Assembly (NCBI RefSeq): GCF_020740795.1
Contig: NC_067312.1
Span: forward strand, 54,827,905-54,891,904
Reading direction: 5' to 3'
Length of the DNA stretch: 64,000 bases
From: Apus apus
Lineage: Eukaryota; Chordata; Aves; Apodiformes; Apodidae
In this document: one piece after another, positions 1-13,325 of the stretch
How the letters are laid out: each line of letters opens with the position of its first letter
Numbering within the stretch: the stretch's first letter is position 1
The notes under the pieces: model-generated
Told to the model about the DNA's origin: nothing
Databases searched by the model: none
The model's input: the letters and a program-made list of their open reading frames with translations, nothing else
Position numbers and translations under genes: made by a program

Positions 1-2412
1 GTTGGATTTTTTAGAATAAAAAACCCTTATATGGAAAGCTTGTCAAAGATTTTTTTTGAAACACTGTGAGTTTTCTAAATCCAAGGCAGAGAAACTAAAC
101 AGGGATTACAAGCCTATTTTTCATGCAAAGAAACAAACCAACAAATCTTCCAAAGAATTAACTCACTGAATAACTGAGGATGCAAGGCACCTCCGACTGT
201 TCAACCTCCTTCATGAGTTAGACCCTGTTAGAGCAGGTTGCTCTGTGCCCTGGGCAGTCAAAATTTTTTTCCAAGGCTGGGGATCCCACAACCCACAGGG
301 ATCTCCAAGCCCCTCTTCCAATGACTGCTCACCATCATGGTGAAAACTCTTCTTAATAGGCAAACCAGGATGAGCCTTTTTCTAAATTGCATTCTCTTTC
401 TTGTGCACCACTGAATGGGTGGACATGAGGTCTGCCCTTCCCCTCCTCTTCTCCAGGCTGAGCCAGTCCAGCACCCTCTGCCTTCATGTGTCCTATGCTT
501 CCCAACCTTTACAAGGACCGCCTGTGGTCACCAGGTAGACTATGCATATCCTTGCTTCTTGCCTATTTTTTATATATTCTTTCTGTATTTTAGTTTATTA
601 TCAATAATCCTTTGAATCACAAGAAGGCAGCATCCTGAAAAGGAGAAGAACCACTGCAGGCTGCCAAAGGGACCACGTGGGCTCCATGCAGCGCCTTGCT
701 GGCAGGTGAGTTTGGGCATGGGACAGCTGTATTTGCTGTGAGTTGATAAAAAATTAGTTCCACTTTTGTTGAGGCACAACTTCTGTACCACAAAATCCTC
801 AGAAGCAAATTTATTTGCAAAGACTGTAAAAATATACCTGAAAGAGTCCAGAGCCTTTCTCTGAATTTCAGAGATGCCTTCTCCAGGGCCTCAGTTTTCA
901 CACAACTGTTCCATTACCTAAGCAAAATGACATTCAAAATGCCTTGGCCGTAGAGAAGACAGCATGTACAAAGATGTTCAAGCGTGGTTTTGGTTTATTA
1001 GTTATATTACAGACACTCAAGCAGATGAATGTAAGAGGAGAAACTGACTTTATAGTAAAGAAAGAGACCTACAGCAGTGACAAATTAATTTCCATCCTGT
1101 CATGACTCATGAGACAGTGCTGCAGTAACATTAACAAAACGTCAGTTAAAGAGGTAGTAATTATTTCCATTGCTAATACCAACTCTGGCTTAACATTTAC
1201 AGGCTTTGTTTCACTTCATAAAATAAACAGTAATATAGAAACAAACCAGATTCTCTGCTTTTGAAAGAATGGACTTTTCCCCAATCTGTGCCCATGACAG
1301 AATCACGGTTTGTGAAGGAAATCAGAGATGGATGCATGAAAGGAGCTCATGAAAGATCCCAGTAAGGACTTGTGCGAGGTTTTCAGCAGCATTCTATTCA
1401 GTGTCAAAAAAGCCATGGTCTTGTTTTGCCAGGCAAACTGCAGATGGAAACTGCAGGGGTAGGACCCAAACAAAGTCCCACCCAGTCCATGTCAACTCTG
1501 CATTTTTTCCTTTATGTGGTTATAATGGCAGGATGGGAGGAACTGGTACCCCAGCAGCCAAGATTTTCTTTCTCCTGTTAAGATTTGTCAAATCATGTTA
1601 AATTCTGTCAGTTTCACATGCTATCTGTGCCCTGGGTCTTCAGCCATAAGGAACAGCATTATCTGCCACAGCCTGCAGATGGATTTTCATGTGATTTCAT
1701 ACCAGAATATTAATGTATTCAGAGTATAATATGCCCTGACAAGTTGTCATAGGAAAATACTTTCATAATGAAATTTCATAATAATAATGCCCAATTCTGA
1801 GACAAAAGGGGCCCAGACCAATTATGTTAATAGTTCTGATTTAATCCTTGTATTGTGGATGCCAAATATTTTCTAGTTGTTTCTAGGACAACTGGAGGGT
1901 CCCAGGACTGCATGTTCAAAACAGAGATCTATAACACCTCCAAACTCTATGTAATTTCACATCACAGAACAGCATTTTTTAAGGCATGTGATCCTCAGTA
2001 CAGGTCAAAAACGTGACCAAGCCTGAGTATTCCCCATGAAATATCTTCAGCCAGCTTGGCTCTTCTGGAAATGGGTGTCTTGCTGTCTGGGAATTTACTG
2101 AAAATTAACCAACATCCAAGGGTTATTCCTGTTCTTTTAGTGGAGGTTATGTGCAGAGGAAACAGATTATTCTGTCTTTAGCCAGCACATGGGCAAAGGA
2201 GAGACCTTACACAGCAAAGGCTCTTCTTAGATATAGACAGAATTTTCCTTCCAAAATGACCTTATTGCACAACTGAGCTTCTCACTTGCTTTTCACTTGG
2301 TAGTAACCTGCCAAGCTCATCCTCAAAGTTTCTTAAAATGGTCTTTAGTTAAGTATCTTGCACATCTCCAATACAGCAGCCATTATGAGCTTCCATCCCT
2401 AACATTCAGATA
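1..2412. other. Intergenic, no gene seen
   Basis: Unique-looking AT-leaning sequence with no supported gene on either strand. Only short open frames below 100 codons occur, without recognisable protein similarity. No CpG island or RNA gene was seen. Confidence 0.6.
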
Positions 2413-3175
2413 CCATCACAGAACCACAGAATGTTAGGGGTCAGAAGGGACCTTCAAAGAATGAGTCCAACCCCAGAAGGACCAAAGCTAGGGCAGATCA
2501 CTCAGAAGTGCATCCAGACAGGTCTTGAGAGTCTCCAAAGAAGGAGACTCCACAGCCTCTCTGGGGATCCTCTTCCAATGTTCTGCAACCCTCACAGTAA
2601 AGAAGTTCTTCCTCATGTTGAGGTGGAACCTCCTGTGCTCGAGTTTAAATCCATTGCCCTTCATCCTATCACAGGGCACAACTGAAAAGAGCTTGTCTCT
2701 GCCTTCTTGACACCCAGCCCTTGTCTATTTATATACATGAATTAGATCCCCTCTCAGTCTTCTCCTCTCTAGACTGAAAAGCCCCAGGTCTCTCAGCCTT
2801 TCCTCGTAAGGCAGGTATTTCGGTCCCTTAATCACCCTCATAGCCTCTGTTGGACTCTCTCAAGTAAATCCCTGTCCCTCTTGAACTGGGGAGCTCAGAA
2901 CTGGACACAATACTCCAAGTGAGGTCTCACCAGGGCAGAGTAGAGGGGGGAGGAGAACCTCCCTCGTCCTGTGGACACACTCTTCTTAATGCACCCCAAG
3001 GTACCATTTGCCTTCTTGGCCACAGGGACACATTGCTGTCCCATGGATAACTTGTTGTCTACCAGGACTCCAAGGTCCCTCTCCACAGAGCTGCTCTCTA
3101 GCAGATCATCTCCTAACCTGTACTGGTGCATGTTGTTCCTTCCCAGATGCAGGACTCTGCAGTTGCCCTTGTGGA
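2413..3175 (-). mobile_element. CR1 LINE 3' fragment, minus strand
   Basis: A 5'-truncated CR1 retrotransposon in reverse orientation. Read on the minus strand it encodes the C-terminal part of the CR1 reverse transcriptase: CRVLHLGRNN, the SSVERDLGVLVDNKLSM block and [12 protein letters not shown] are all typical. It continues into the CR1 3' UTR. The tail at about 2415-2432 is a degenerate form of the 8-bp repeat (ATCACAGAACCACAGAAT), so the copy is old. The frame is not intact beyond the fragment and the element is not autonomous. The edge near 3175 is approximate. Confidence 0.9.
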
Positions 3176-6100
3176 ACCACAGAAGAACGACAGAAGTTTC
3201 TTGCGGAAAAGCAAGCTTACTGGTGGTAAATAGGTGCACAATTTCAGATACGTGCTTGAAGTGTTGCCTCGTTGTTGTGTTCAGAATGAGCCACTTCAGT
3301 CTTTGCACTTGCCATTGCCAGGGACTAAGCTCTAAACCCAAAAGCCACAGGGGTTGTTGCATTTTGTAACAAGTGAGGGTATTATTCATTGCAGCAAATG
3401 GACACAGCACCACAGAATCCCATTCATGTTGCCTTTCCTCAAACCAGAAACCCCCCTGCAGGATGTTTTAGTAGTCCAAACTCAGTTAGGTTTGAACTAC
3501 CATGAATCAGACTGTAATTAAATAAAATTAAGATTATCCATGGCCGGTTGCTATGAATTATTAGCACTTTGAATGTAACAGAGGCTTTGTATGGCAAAAA
3601 TCTCCTGGGAATTATTCCCAGACTGCATTTTCTTTTTAAGGCCTCACATATTTTTCCTAGTATTTGGGAGATTTTAACTTGGCTATCTTCAATGATCCCT
3701 GTTAACTGACTTGAAAAAAGTAATAGCTTTTAGATAAAAGCAGACACTTCATACAGTATTAAAGAATTATTATCTGATGATTGGATAAGAAGCAAACTAG
3801 AAATCAGGAGATTTTCCTTAAATTTTCATTCTTTGCCTGTTCTTTATATGAGGAGCTATAGGACCAATGTTTAATACACAGAAAAACTTATGTAGGAAAA
3901 GCTTCTGTAGATTACTCCCAGTTGTAATCCTAAACTTTTTGAAGTTAATGTATATCTCAGCAAAAGAAGTGGAGCAGATCTTTGTAATCTACTCCTGAAT
4001 AACAACTTATATTTAAAAAAAATAAATTATTACAGTTGTTACAGACAGGAACTGCAGCCTCAGAGAGAACAGCAGGCTTATTGGCACAACACAGTAAGTC
4101 GTCATCAGCTCTCGTACCAACTTCTCTTACCTAAATGAACTTTAGGTACTGAATGTGACAACCTAAATTCTGCTATGCTGTAGAACAGGATTGGAGGGTG
4201 TAAGTTCTTGGCTGGCACAAAAGAAGGGCAACAGGTCTTTTTAATGAAGCCTTGTAGGAGCCTGAACTGAGGCAAAATGTATGTCAGTGGTGTGTCTGAG
4301 CTCCACTGAGCACATAAGAGAGGGGAGAGTCTAGATGTTACCGCAGTTGCTCAAATACCAGTTGCACAAAAAGAGTTTTGCAATTTTGTGCTTCTGAAAG
4401 GCAAGAAGCAGCAGATGGGGATGGCTTCAGCACAGAGTGCTACACTGAAAGCACCTTTGCTGTTAAAGGCAAAGTCTGTTGAGGTAGAGCCACATCCGTT
4501 CTCTTAGCAGATGAGTATGGTACTCTGCCTTTGGTAACAAGAACCGTGGCCAGATGCAGCATCCCTTGGTAAAGAAAGTGTAATTAAGTCCACACGCTGG
4601 AAATGTGGATACACACTTTCTGAAAAACAACTCTGTACATTTGATCACTGTCTGGCATACGGTAAACTGGAGGTGGGTGGATCCCAGGGTGGGACAAAAG
4701 GTCTGGTAGAGGATTATAGTTATCTAAGTTCCTGAAAAAAAAACACATGTAGAGGATGTGACATTCAGAGTAACTTCATGCTTCTGGAATTATTTTTAAG
4801 TATTGAATTGTCCCTAGTCAAATATAGGAATTGTTTCTTCCTGTTCAAAGTGCATGGTGACATCCTTAAAGACTGGAAATTCAAGCCAGGTCCATCCTCG
4901 GTGTGGTGGTAGAGACCTAGGACTTCCAGAGCACCTCACAGCATGAGGGGCTGGTTGATAGAAAGGGCTCTGACCTGTGCTAGGAAAAAACAGACATCTG
5001 CAAGGACTTGTAGAAGTGTTAGAAGCTGAGACTTTTTCTTGCTTTTGAAACAAACTTTAGGTCCCCTTAAAAGCCAAGTTATTAGCAAATAAATACATTT
5101 TAGCCAAACCTCATGCTACACATAAATGTCACAATGTGATCCACAGGGAAATGTTTTAGAGGAACCTGGTGCATCCATTGAAATACAATGGGACTCATTC
5201 TCTCTGAGTAAAGTCCCTAAACCCCTCAGAAGGTCCTTTGAAACTCTACACTTTGTTGTGCTAGTTAATTTGTCACTGCAGAAGTCTATCCCTCAGGGGA
5301 TTTTCTTTTCTTCTATTCAGAGAGCCTTTTTCCATTGACTGGAACAGGGCTAGCATGTAATTTCTGACAGCCACAATCTGAAAACTGCAGCCTGGAAAAA
5401 TTATGTCTGTGAATCACTTCACCAAAGCACACTGTTCCTGTGGATGTGGGTTCTGAAGCCAAGTCCCAAACCTAATGCCAGGGCTGCACAAGTTACTTTT
5501 GCTCCAGAGTTTCCAGCCCTTGGGATTTTATCACATTACCTGGTGTTCTGCTTAATGCCTTAGGCCCCAGGGCTATAAGATTATGTAAGAATCTCTGCAT
5601 TTATTAAAAAATAAAGTTAATTTTCTAGTTTTTCTTACTAACTTAGAAATGTGACCCTTAATAGTGCAGGCAAAGCAAGATTACTGACCCTTCTCCACCC
5701 CCAGCTATTACGTTTAAGCCCACTGTGATTTTTCTAAGACCTGACTCATGATTTTTGAATGCCTGAGGGACACTAGTGTATTTTCAAAAATAAAATTATT
5801 GTTTGGCTTTTCAGCTTGATTTCTTATTTCCTCAGCCTGACAGCATTGCCTAATTCAGGGATTTTTGTTTCCCTGAATGTTTTTAACACTGTAGCTCTGT
5901 AGTGCATTTCTGACATTCCAGAAACAAGCCCTCAGGAGCCTCTGTCATGCATCTGTCATTGGAGGTGCCTTTACAAATGTCCTACAGCACATTTACAGTT
6001 TCAAAACCATGCTTGTCAGAAAAAAAAAAAAAAAAAAAAAAAAAGGGTTGCTATATAGACCACTTTTGGCACCATTTCCATGAAAAAACTTTAAAATTAG

Positions 6101-9100
6101 AGATGCAGATTCCATCAAGAATAGTGGGGATCTTTCTTTTTCCAGTGTGTGAAAGCACAGAAGCAGTGAAGAGCCTGTGTGTGCACCTTGACTCCATGTG
6201 CAGCCATCCCACATGCTTTTGTGACTTTACAGATGCAGTTGATTCTTCTTTTTGCTGGCCCAATATCTAGGGAGATGAAGTTGTCTATTACCCCAGTAAC
6301 ATGTCTTCCTCCCCCGGAGGTGACTCCTGGAAGAAAAAGAATCGCCTGTTGTCTGACTCCTGGCAGTGTTGGTGGGTGGTTTTGCTACTTGCAATCACTG
6401 ATGGACTGTGCAATGGTTGCCCCTGCTTGTATGAGGCAAAGGAGAGATCTGAGTGGGAAGAAGACAATGCCTCCATTGAAGTGTGACACCACAAATTACT
6501 GTTCTACGGCTCTGGGCTAAAGCGAGTAAGCAGCAGTGTTTGGGAGGGGTTTCCTGGGACAAGCGCATGGCGTGGGACGAGCATTGCCAGCTGGCACTGG
6601 TGATAACTGCCCCAAGAGCAAGGGCTAGGCTCTCTACAGAGCTGTAGACAGTTGCCTAGTACTGAACCTACTCTGCTGGGTGTAGAAAGGAAAGTGACTG
6701 CTGTTTGTGAAAGGCTGTCCAGAATGCTCCTGCTGGTGTGAAAAGCAAGCTGCCATGAGCAGGGAGAGCAGCAATGTGGTCCATGTACATCAGAGAAGAG
6801 CCAAATACCCAGGTACCCCAAAGACATATTTTTTTTGTCTGGACTAAGATGCCAGGCTCTCCTTGCTGCACTAAAAGGGGATCCTTGGCTTCAATTGCAC
6901 ATTGTAGCCCCATGTATACCTATAGATTGCACAGGAGCAGGAAACACTCCCAGCACTGGAAGCTCAAGGCTCAGTAGTTTATGAGCTTTTTGGCAAAGTT
7001 TTTGGCCATGTTAAAACAATTCTCAGGGGTGGCTCAGGTCTGAGGATGGGCCCTTGCCAACAGGTTATTGATAGGTTGTCCACCTCATGGGGCACAACAG
7101 CATAAATGTAGGCTGGTGGGTGGTGATTTCTGCTGTAGACAGAGCCTTCTAGTTCCTTCTAGGCCTGGTGAAAAGAAACTGCATTTTGCCTCATATATGG
7201 AATGACCATGATACAAAAGATTCAGACTTTTATCAGAAAATTCACATTAATAATGCAGAATCTGGCTTCTGATATGATTTGGTTGAAGTAGGAAGATACA
7301 TCCACTGAAGTTGTAATTTAGATGCTACACTACTTCTGCGGCACGAGTCTTCACAGAGGCTTAATTTAAAATGTCTCCACAGGCTAAACCAATTCTTTTT
7401 TCAGCTAGATGTAAGCCAAAGGAGGGCAGAGCAGCTTAAAGAGCATAGCAGCTGCAGAGGGAACCTTTGATGAGCAGATAAGACAAACAGCTGAAGTCTC
7501 AGTGCTGCTAATGGAACATGGAGTACAAGACCACATTTTACAGCAAGGGCAAACTGGCATAGCTCAACTATCGCCAAGGGAATGGTAACAGTTTACACCA
7601 GCTGAAAGTCTGCAGGTGTTTTCTGGAAATTCAAGTACATCCTGTGTTTTCTGTCTTGCATCTTCAGCTATCTTACACTAGTAGGAACTGGGCTCCTGGT
7701 GCCAGACAAAAAGGGTTTTCTGGGGAAGAGAGGAGTGGGTCTTTACACATCCCTCATGTATCTGTGTCCCCAGATGACTGGGGAGAGTAATGGATTTGGA
7801 ATGGGGTGATCCATCCCTTGGTGTGGGGCTGGAAATTCCCTGGGGCACAGCTGATGGCAGCCTGTGGAGCTGCATGGCCTGTCTGAGCACGTGGACAGGA
7901 CTGCAGCGGACCCAGCCTGCATCCAGATGAGGAGTCTGCCCTGGGAAAGCCCCTGCTTGCTCCAGACGTGCTGTCTGGTACAGTTTGACAGCTGCAGCAC
8001 ATGAAGTGTGGCACTGGGGAGGGAGAAATCTAGCTCTGCTGCATGCCTGCTGTGGGGAGAGGAGACACCTTCAAGAACAATTTGGCCCAGTGCATTTTTC
8101 ATTCATTCAAATGCCCTAGAGCTGCCACTGGTACTTATGGGAAAAAAAAGTCAAATACTATGAATATGCCCCAGGAAAAATCTTTCCCTGGAAGCACTGA
8201 AAAATACAACCATTGCAAGCCATTCTGGGGACTGGAGCCTGGGACCTCTTGCCGAGTGGGATGTCTGGGACAGGGTGAAGCCTCAGCCACTGTGCAAAGG
8301 TGCTCAGGTATCTTACCACTCCTGGGCAACATCTGCATCACTAAAGCCATACGGGTTTCTCTAATGTGACCTCCTCTCCCAGAGACCACCTGTGCACAGC
8401 AAATCTGCCACTGGTGGCCGAAGAAGGTCCAAGATGGAAATGTGCTGAAGCAGAGACCAGCAATCCCCTCTCCTTCTTGAGTGGGATGGAGGAAGTGGAG
8501 GGGATAAAGAACCCTCCCCAGGCAAACATCCCACTCTAGCTGCCTTCTGGGGACAGCATGCAACGGCAGGCATGTGTAGGAGGAGTCACTCACCTCGTCC
8601 TTCAGCAGCAGCAGCCGTGGCTCTTAGGAAGGGCTCTAAGCTCATCTTCTGAGTCTGAGCCTCTCGCAGATTTAACCAGAGTGGCTTCTGCCCTGTATGG
8701 TTTTTGAGTCAAAAGTGGTTTGATTTATGACCATCTTCTCAGGGCATAAGGAGGATTTTGTTCTTTCCAGCTCCCTCCCAACACATGGGCAGTGAATGGT
8801 GAAGAGTTAGCCACAAGGAAATTTCAGTTTAGGTTTTGGTGCAGTTCCTTGACCCCCATTTGTATTATCTCCTGACCCAATGTACTGCTGACTCACTGTT
8901 CACTAATTATTCACAGTACCTTAAGTAGCAGAAGCACATCATGATGGACAAATACTTGGGCTGTAGGACAAGGCCCACAGACTGTGGACCTTACCCTTGC
9001 TTTTAATAGGTTTAATGATGCTGTATCAACAACAGGCAGGGACAGGACCCTCAGGCCAAGTCCCCTGACATTAGAGGACTAATCCTGTGGATGTGCCAGC

Positions 9101-12100
9101 ATTTTAGATCAGCTCTTCTATGCTCTAGCCCTTTTTTCAGGACTAAACCAACTCCTAAGCAAAGATACTGGACAGTGTTTCTAAATATGGGGCAGGAGAG
9201 CATAATATCTCATGGATGGTCATAAATGTAACCTGCTATGCAGGGCCTGTGGAAGTTTCTTCTCACTGTCTACTCTTCTTCCCTAGGCTTATCAGGCATG
9301 TGTAAAATCCCATACCTATCCCTCTTTTGTAGCATCCAAACTCACTCTGCACCCTCTTTATTCCCCTCAGACTTTTTTGCAGGGCTTCAAAAGCTGTGGA
9401 GGAACATGTGAGCATGGCTGTGGTGCTGGGGTGCAGAACCCCGCTGTGTCACAGCTGCAGTCCCCCCACAGCTGGTACAGGGGCCTATCATGCGTGGGGA
9501 GCCGTGCATTGTTAAGGACATTTTCCTGAAGCTTAGGTCTTTGCTTCTGTTCTTATTTCTTGCCTCACATTTTTTATCAAATGTGCTTAATGCATTAGAC
9601 TTGTCTGTCAGCTGAAGACCCACCATTTGACCTTATAAGGAGACTTAACCACACATACTGCCATGCTAATTGTGGAGCTTCCAAATAATAGGCATCAGAG
9701 TTTAAATAACAACACTGAGACTGCTGTAGCAGGTAGCTATTGGGATGGTCCAAAACAGTATAGTGAGTGAGAAAACCCCACTGAGTGAAGTTTACACTGG
9801 GACCTGATCTCTGCAGTGGAAGCCCTTCTCCCATAGAAATGACTGGGATGTCACCAAGGATTATGGCTTCAAATGAGCAGCAGGTGAACTCTTAAGAAAT
9901 AGAGATCACAGGCAACCTTCTGCTCTCAGTTACACTCCATTGACGTCAGTGGGGTTGCCTGGGGTTAACTCAGAGCAGAATTTAGGCCCTTGTTTTTAAT
10001 GCATACAGCTGAAGCCCCCCAAAATGCTTCTCAGAGGATGGTACAGTATCTAAAAATGTCACTAGTTACTCCTGGGCTACACATGCTGCAAAGTTCTTCC
10101 TATCACAGCAACAGAAAAAAGCTGTTTCGTTCAGAACCAGCTTGTGGAGCTATTTTGTGAATTGCAGCACGCTGAGCATGGTTCAGTGAAACGGGATAGG
10201 ATGCCCGTGGGACTTGTGTGTTGTACACCTCCTGCAGCCAGTGGTGGCAGCCTGCCATCAGCTGGCAGGACGTGGCAGCTCCATTTCAGGTGTCTTGTTC
10301 CACTGGCAGACACGCGATTGCATGGGTGCAGGTACTTTTGGAACTTTAGCGTTTCCTCATGTGTGTTGTAACACCTCCCAGATTCTTTTTGGCTCTAGAA
10401 AGATGCTGCAGTGTTTCAAAGATGCCACAGTAGTGGGTGGGAAAGGTGTTTACAGGCCTATCAATACAAATAACTTCAGAAAGCTAATTACTACACTGTG
10501 TACAGGGCCAAAATCTCCCACTCAGAGCAGGTTGTGTTAGAGGCTGTGTACTTGAAATTGAACTGGTTGATTGCTTGTGACACATCCATAAACGCCTGCT
10601 TCTTGTTGTTCAAGAACAGTAAGTAATGACAGTCAAAACCTGAAAATCCAACATTTTTCAATCTGACATGTGAGGCATCCAAGTACATAGATTTGATTGA
10701 AAAAGGTTGAGATAATAATTAAAATATGACTCACAGTAGTTCTGGTACAAAATAGCCAACTCTATTTTATAGTGCCTGTATTAATGTAGTAACTGCTAAT
10801 TCTACCATCAGATCAAGCTGAAGTTGAATTAGAGAGTTTGATTTTACAAGGTGCACTTTTCTGGGATCTAAGTCAATGTGATGTGTTATATCTCTAATGG
10901 ATTCCTGTTCTGAAGCATGTCTTCCTTTCTGCAAGGGATTCTGCAGAGAGATGTTCTGGCCTGGAAATCCTTCCTTCCCCCTCTCCCCTGGGGGAAAGCT
11001 CTCAGGGCTGTTATAACTATTTCTAAATGTAGGTCATGTTTCTTGCTTGCTGGGTTGTGGTACCATGTGATGGAGAGCAGGTTTTGTGTGTCAGCAGCCA
11101 CCTTGACCCCACAGACTGCAGTGTCCTGATGGCAGCCAGAGGGTGAAGGACTGAAATCAGAGGCTGGGGAACATGGGCTGTGCTTGCCTCTGGCATCCCC
11201 ATTTGGGGAATTACGGGCATCTCTGACTCCGAGAGAAGTGGGTTATTGAGGGTGGGAGCTGGCAGCTGTGAGCAGTGAGGGGAAGCAGGGGGCAGGTCTC
11301 CCAGCAGAGAAATTCTTTTCACGTATTACGAAAAACTTGCATTCAGCTCATCCTCTGTGCTATATACACCAGTGCAGTTAGCTAGCTGCGTGACAAGGGA
11401 CTTCCTCTTTAATGACAATATTTACAGTAATTCACTACAGTAATTACACCTCAAAACACTACATAATTTTGCCCCACCACAAAACATAGGACAGCATATT
11501 AGATTTACCTTAGTACTGGCAGATCCTGTGAGCAGAAAAATTATAGTAAAGTTTTATAGCAGGACAATAGCAAGAAATTAATACAAATCTTAGGTTTCCC
11601 AATACCCACATCATCTCAAGAGAAGAAAAGGGGACAATTTTGGATTCAGGCACCAGAGCTCAGTAAGTTTTGCAATATTAATAGGAGATCAAAGATTAGT
11701 TCAGATGGCTGAGGGCAGAGGCCAGCCAAGCGTGCCTGAAACCCGGCAACTTAAACACAATAAATGGGGCTTTGTGATGGCTCTGTGTTTCTTAAAGGAC
11801 TTTAGGGAAAATCTTCCCTTCATTTTGACAATTGAAAAAAACCCAAACCTCAGACAAAAAACCCACAAGTGCAGGGCACAGAACAGAAGCAGCATAGCTT
11901 ATTCCCTCACTAATAACACTAGTACAGCATTTGCAATTGCTGACACAAGCAACGACACCTTACTGGCCAGGTGGCAGGTATGGCAGGCTGGGTGAGATCT
12001 CTTGGAGCTGGTGGCTGTAACAGCTGCTTCCACTCAGGATCACTGAAACAAAGAGTCTTGCAGTGTATAATACAAGAGCTAAGCTGATATTTATATCCTC

Positions 12101-12610
12101 TCCAAACAATGGCATGAATTGTCAGAGATTCCCTTTCCATGCCATACACCCAGGAGTGTGTGCTGCATGCTACTAGCAGCATTGGCTGGGTGGACTTAGA
12201 GGTCTGGTATGACCATAACAGCAGTTTTTCTGTCAATGTGACCTTGATTAATCTCTGTGTAGGAAGGCACATGTGCAGGCTAACATGGTCTGATGGGTTT
12301 CACTGTTGAATGTTTTGTGAGGACACTGGTATCTGAGAGGGCAGGAGTTTTGAGGAGTGTTCCAGTGTCCCAGCACTCCAGGAGTGCTCCAGGCCCAGAG
12401 TTAGTGTAGGCAGGGACATGTATATGTGTGCATCTCAGGAGAGGACCACACAGTATACATCCTTCTGGGCTCTATGCTGACTGGAAGAGGCTTGGAGCTG
12501 TGACATGGGAGCTTTGGTCTTGAAGATCACTTGCCTTTTGTGTCTGTACTCATCTGTTACCTGGGCAGGTGAAAGCTCCCTCTGTTTCTGTCTTGATTTT
12601 TACATATATC
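3176..12610. other. Intergenic / MUSK 5' flank, no gene seen
   Basis: About 9.4 kb without a supported gene. It holds a 25-base A run (6020-6044). The longest open frame, 152 codons on minus at 8135-8593, shows no domain, signal or exon-like boundary and looks like chance. SVEP1 is the expected upstream neighbour by human synteny, but no SVEP1 exon was recognised here. Confidence 0.55.
6020..6044 (+). repeat. Poly(A) run, 25 nt
   Basis: An uninterrupted run of 25 A in the 5' flank. The sequence before it is not recognisable as a retroposed mRNA or CR1 (CR1 does not end in poly A). It is best read as a mononucleotide microsatellite. Confidence 0.85.
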
Positions 12611-13325
12611 CGAGGCATAAATACAGGCTGGGTGGAAAATGGATCAAGAACAGTACTGAGGAGAAGGGCTTGGGAATTTTGCTTGGTGAGAAGCTCAACA
12701 TGAGCTGGCAATGTGTGCTGGCTGCCCAGAAAGCCACCTGTGTCCTGGGCTTTGTCAAAGAAGCATGGCCAGCAGGTCAAGGGAGGTGATTCTGCCCTTC
12801 TGCTCTACTCTTGTGAGACCCCACCTGGAGTACTGTGTCCAGTTCTGGAGTCCCCAGCACAAGAAGGACATGGAGATTTTGGAGTGAGTTTCAGAGAAGG
12901 GCCACAAAAATGATCAAAGTGCTGGAGCACCTCTGCTATGAAGACAGGCTGAGAGGGTTGGGGCTGTTCAGCCTAGAGAAAAGAAGGCTCCGAGGAGACC
13001 TTATAGCATAGGAAAGCTGGGGAGGGGCTTTTTACTAGGCACATCGTGATAGGACAAGGGGTAATGGTTCCAAACTGAGAGATGGTAGATTTAGGTGAGA
13101 TTTTAGGATGAAATTATTTTCTGTGAAGGTGGTGAGACAGTGGAACACGTTGCCCAGGGAAGTTGTGGATGTCCCAACCCTGAAAGTGTTCAAGGGCAGG
13201 CTGGATGGGGCTTTGAGCAATGTAGTCTAATGGAAGGTGTCCCTGCCCATGCAGGGGGGTTGGAACTAGATGATCTTTAAGGTCCTTTCCAACCTCAGCC
13301 ATTCTGTGATTCTGTGATTCTATGA
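12611..13325 (+). mobile_element. CR1 LINE 3' fragment, plus strand
   Basis: A 5'-truncated CR1 copy. Blocks such as GCTCAACATGAGC, TGAGACCCCACCTGGAGTA and the segment encoding HLCYEDRLRGLGLFSL belong to the reverse transcriptase C-terminus. They are followed by the CR1 3' UTR (GATGATCTTTAAGGTCCTT type) and the tail ATTCTGTGATTCTGTGATTCTATGA at about 13301-13325. The reverse transcriptase frame is broken by shifts and stops, so it is a dead copy. It lies about 3.5 kb upstream of the MUSK start codon. The 5' edge is approximate. Confidence 0.92.

Noticed and set aside
2895..3413. 172-codon minus-strand open frame as a host gene
   Set aside because: The peptide is CR1 reverse transcriptase C-terminus; the extra N-terminal part beyond about 3175 is unrelated flanking sequence.
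6020..6044. Poly(A) run as the tail of a processed pseudogene
   Set aside because: No mRNA-like sequence upstream and no target-site duplication noticed; equally long T runs in introns suggest ordinary mononucleotide repeats.
8135..8593. 152-codon open frame on the minus strand in the 5' flank
   Set aside because: No recognisable domain, low-complexity ends, overlapping open frames in other phases, and no promoter or splice context; consistent with chance in GC-richer DNA.
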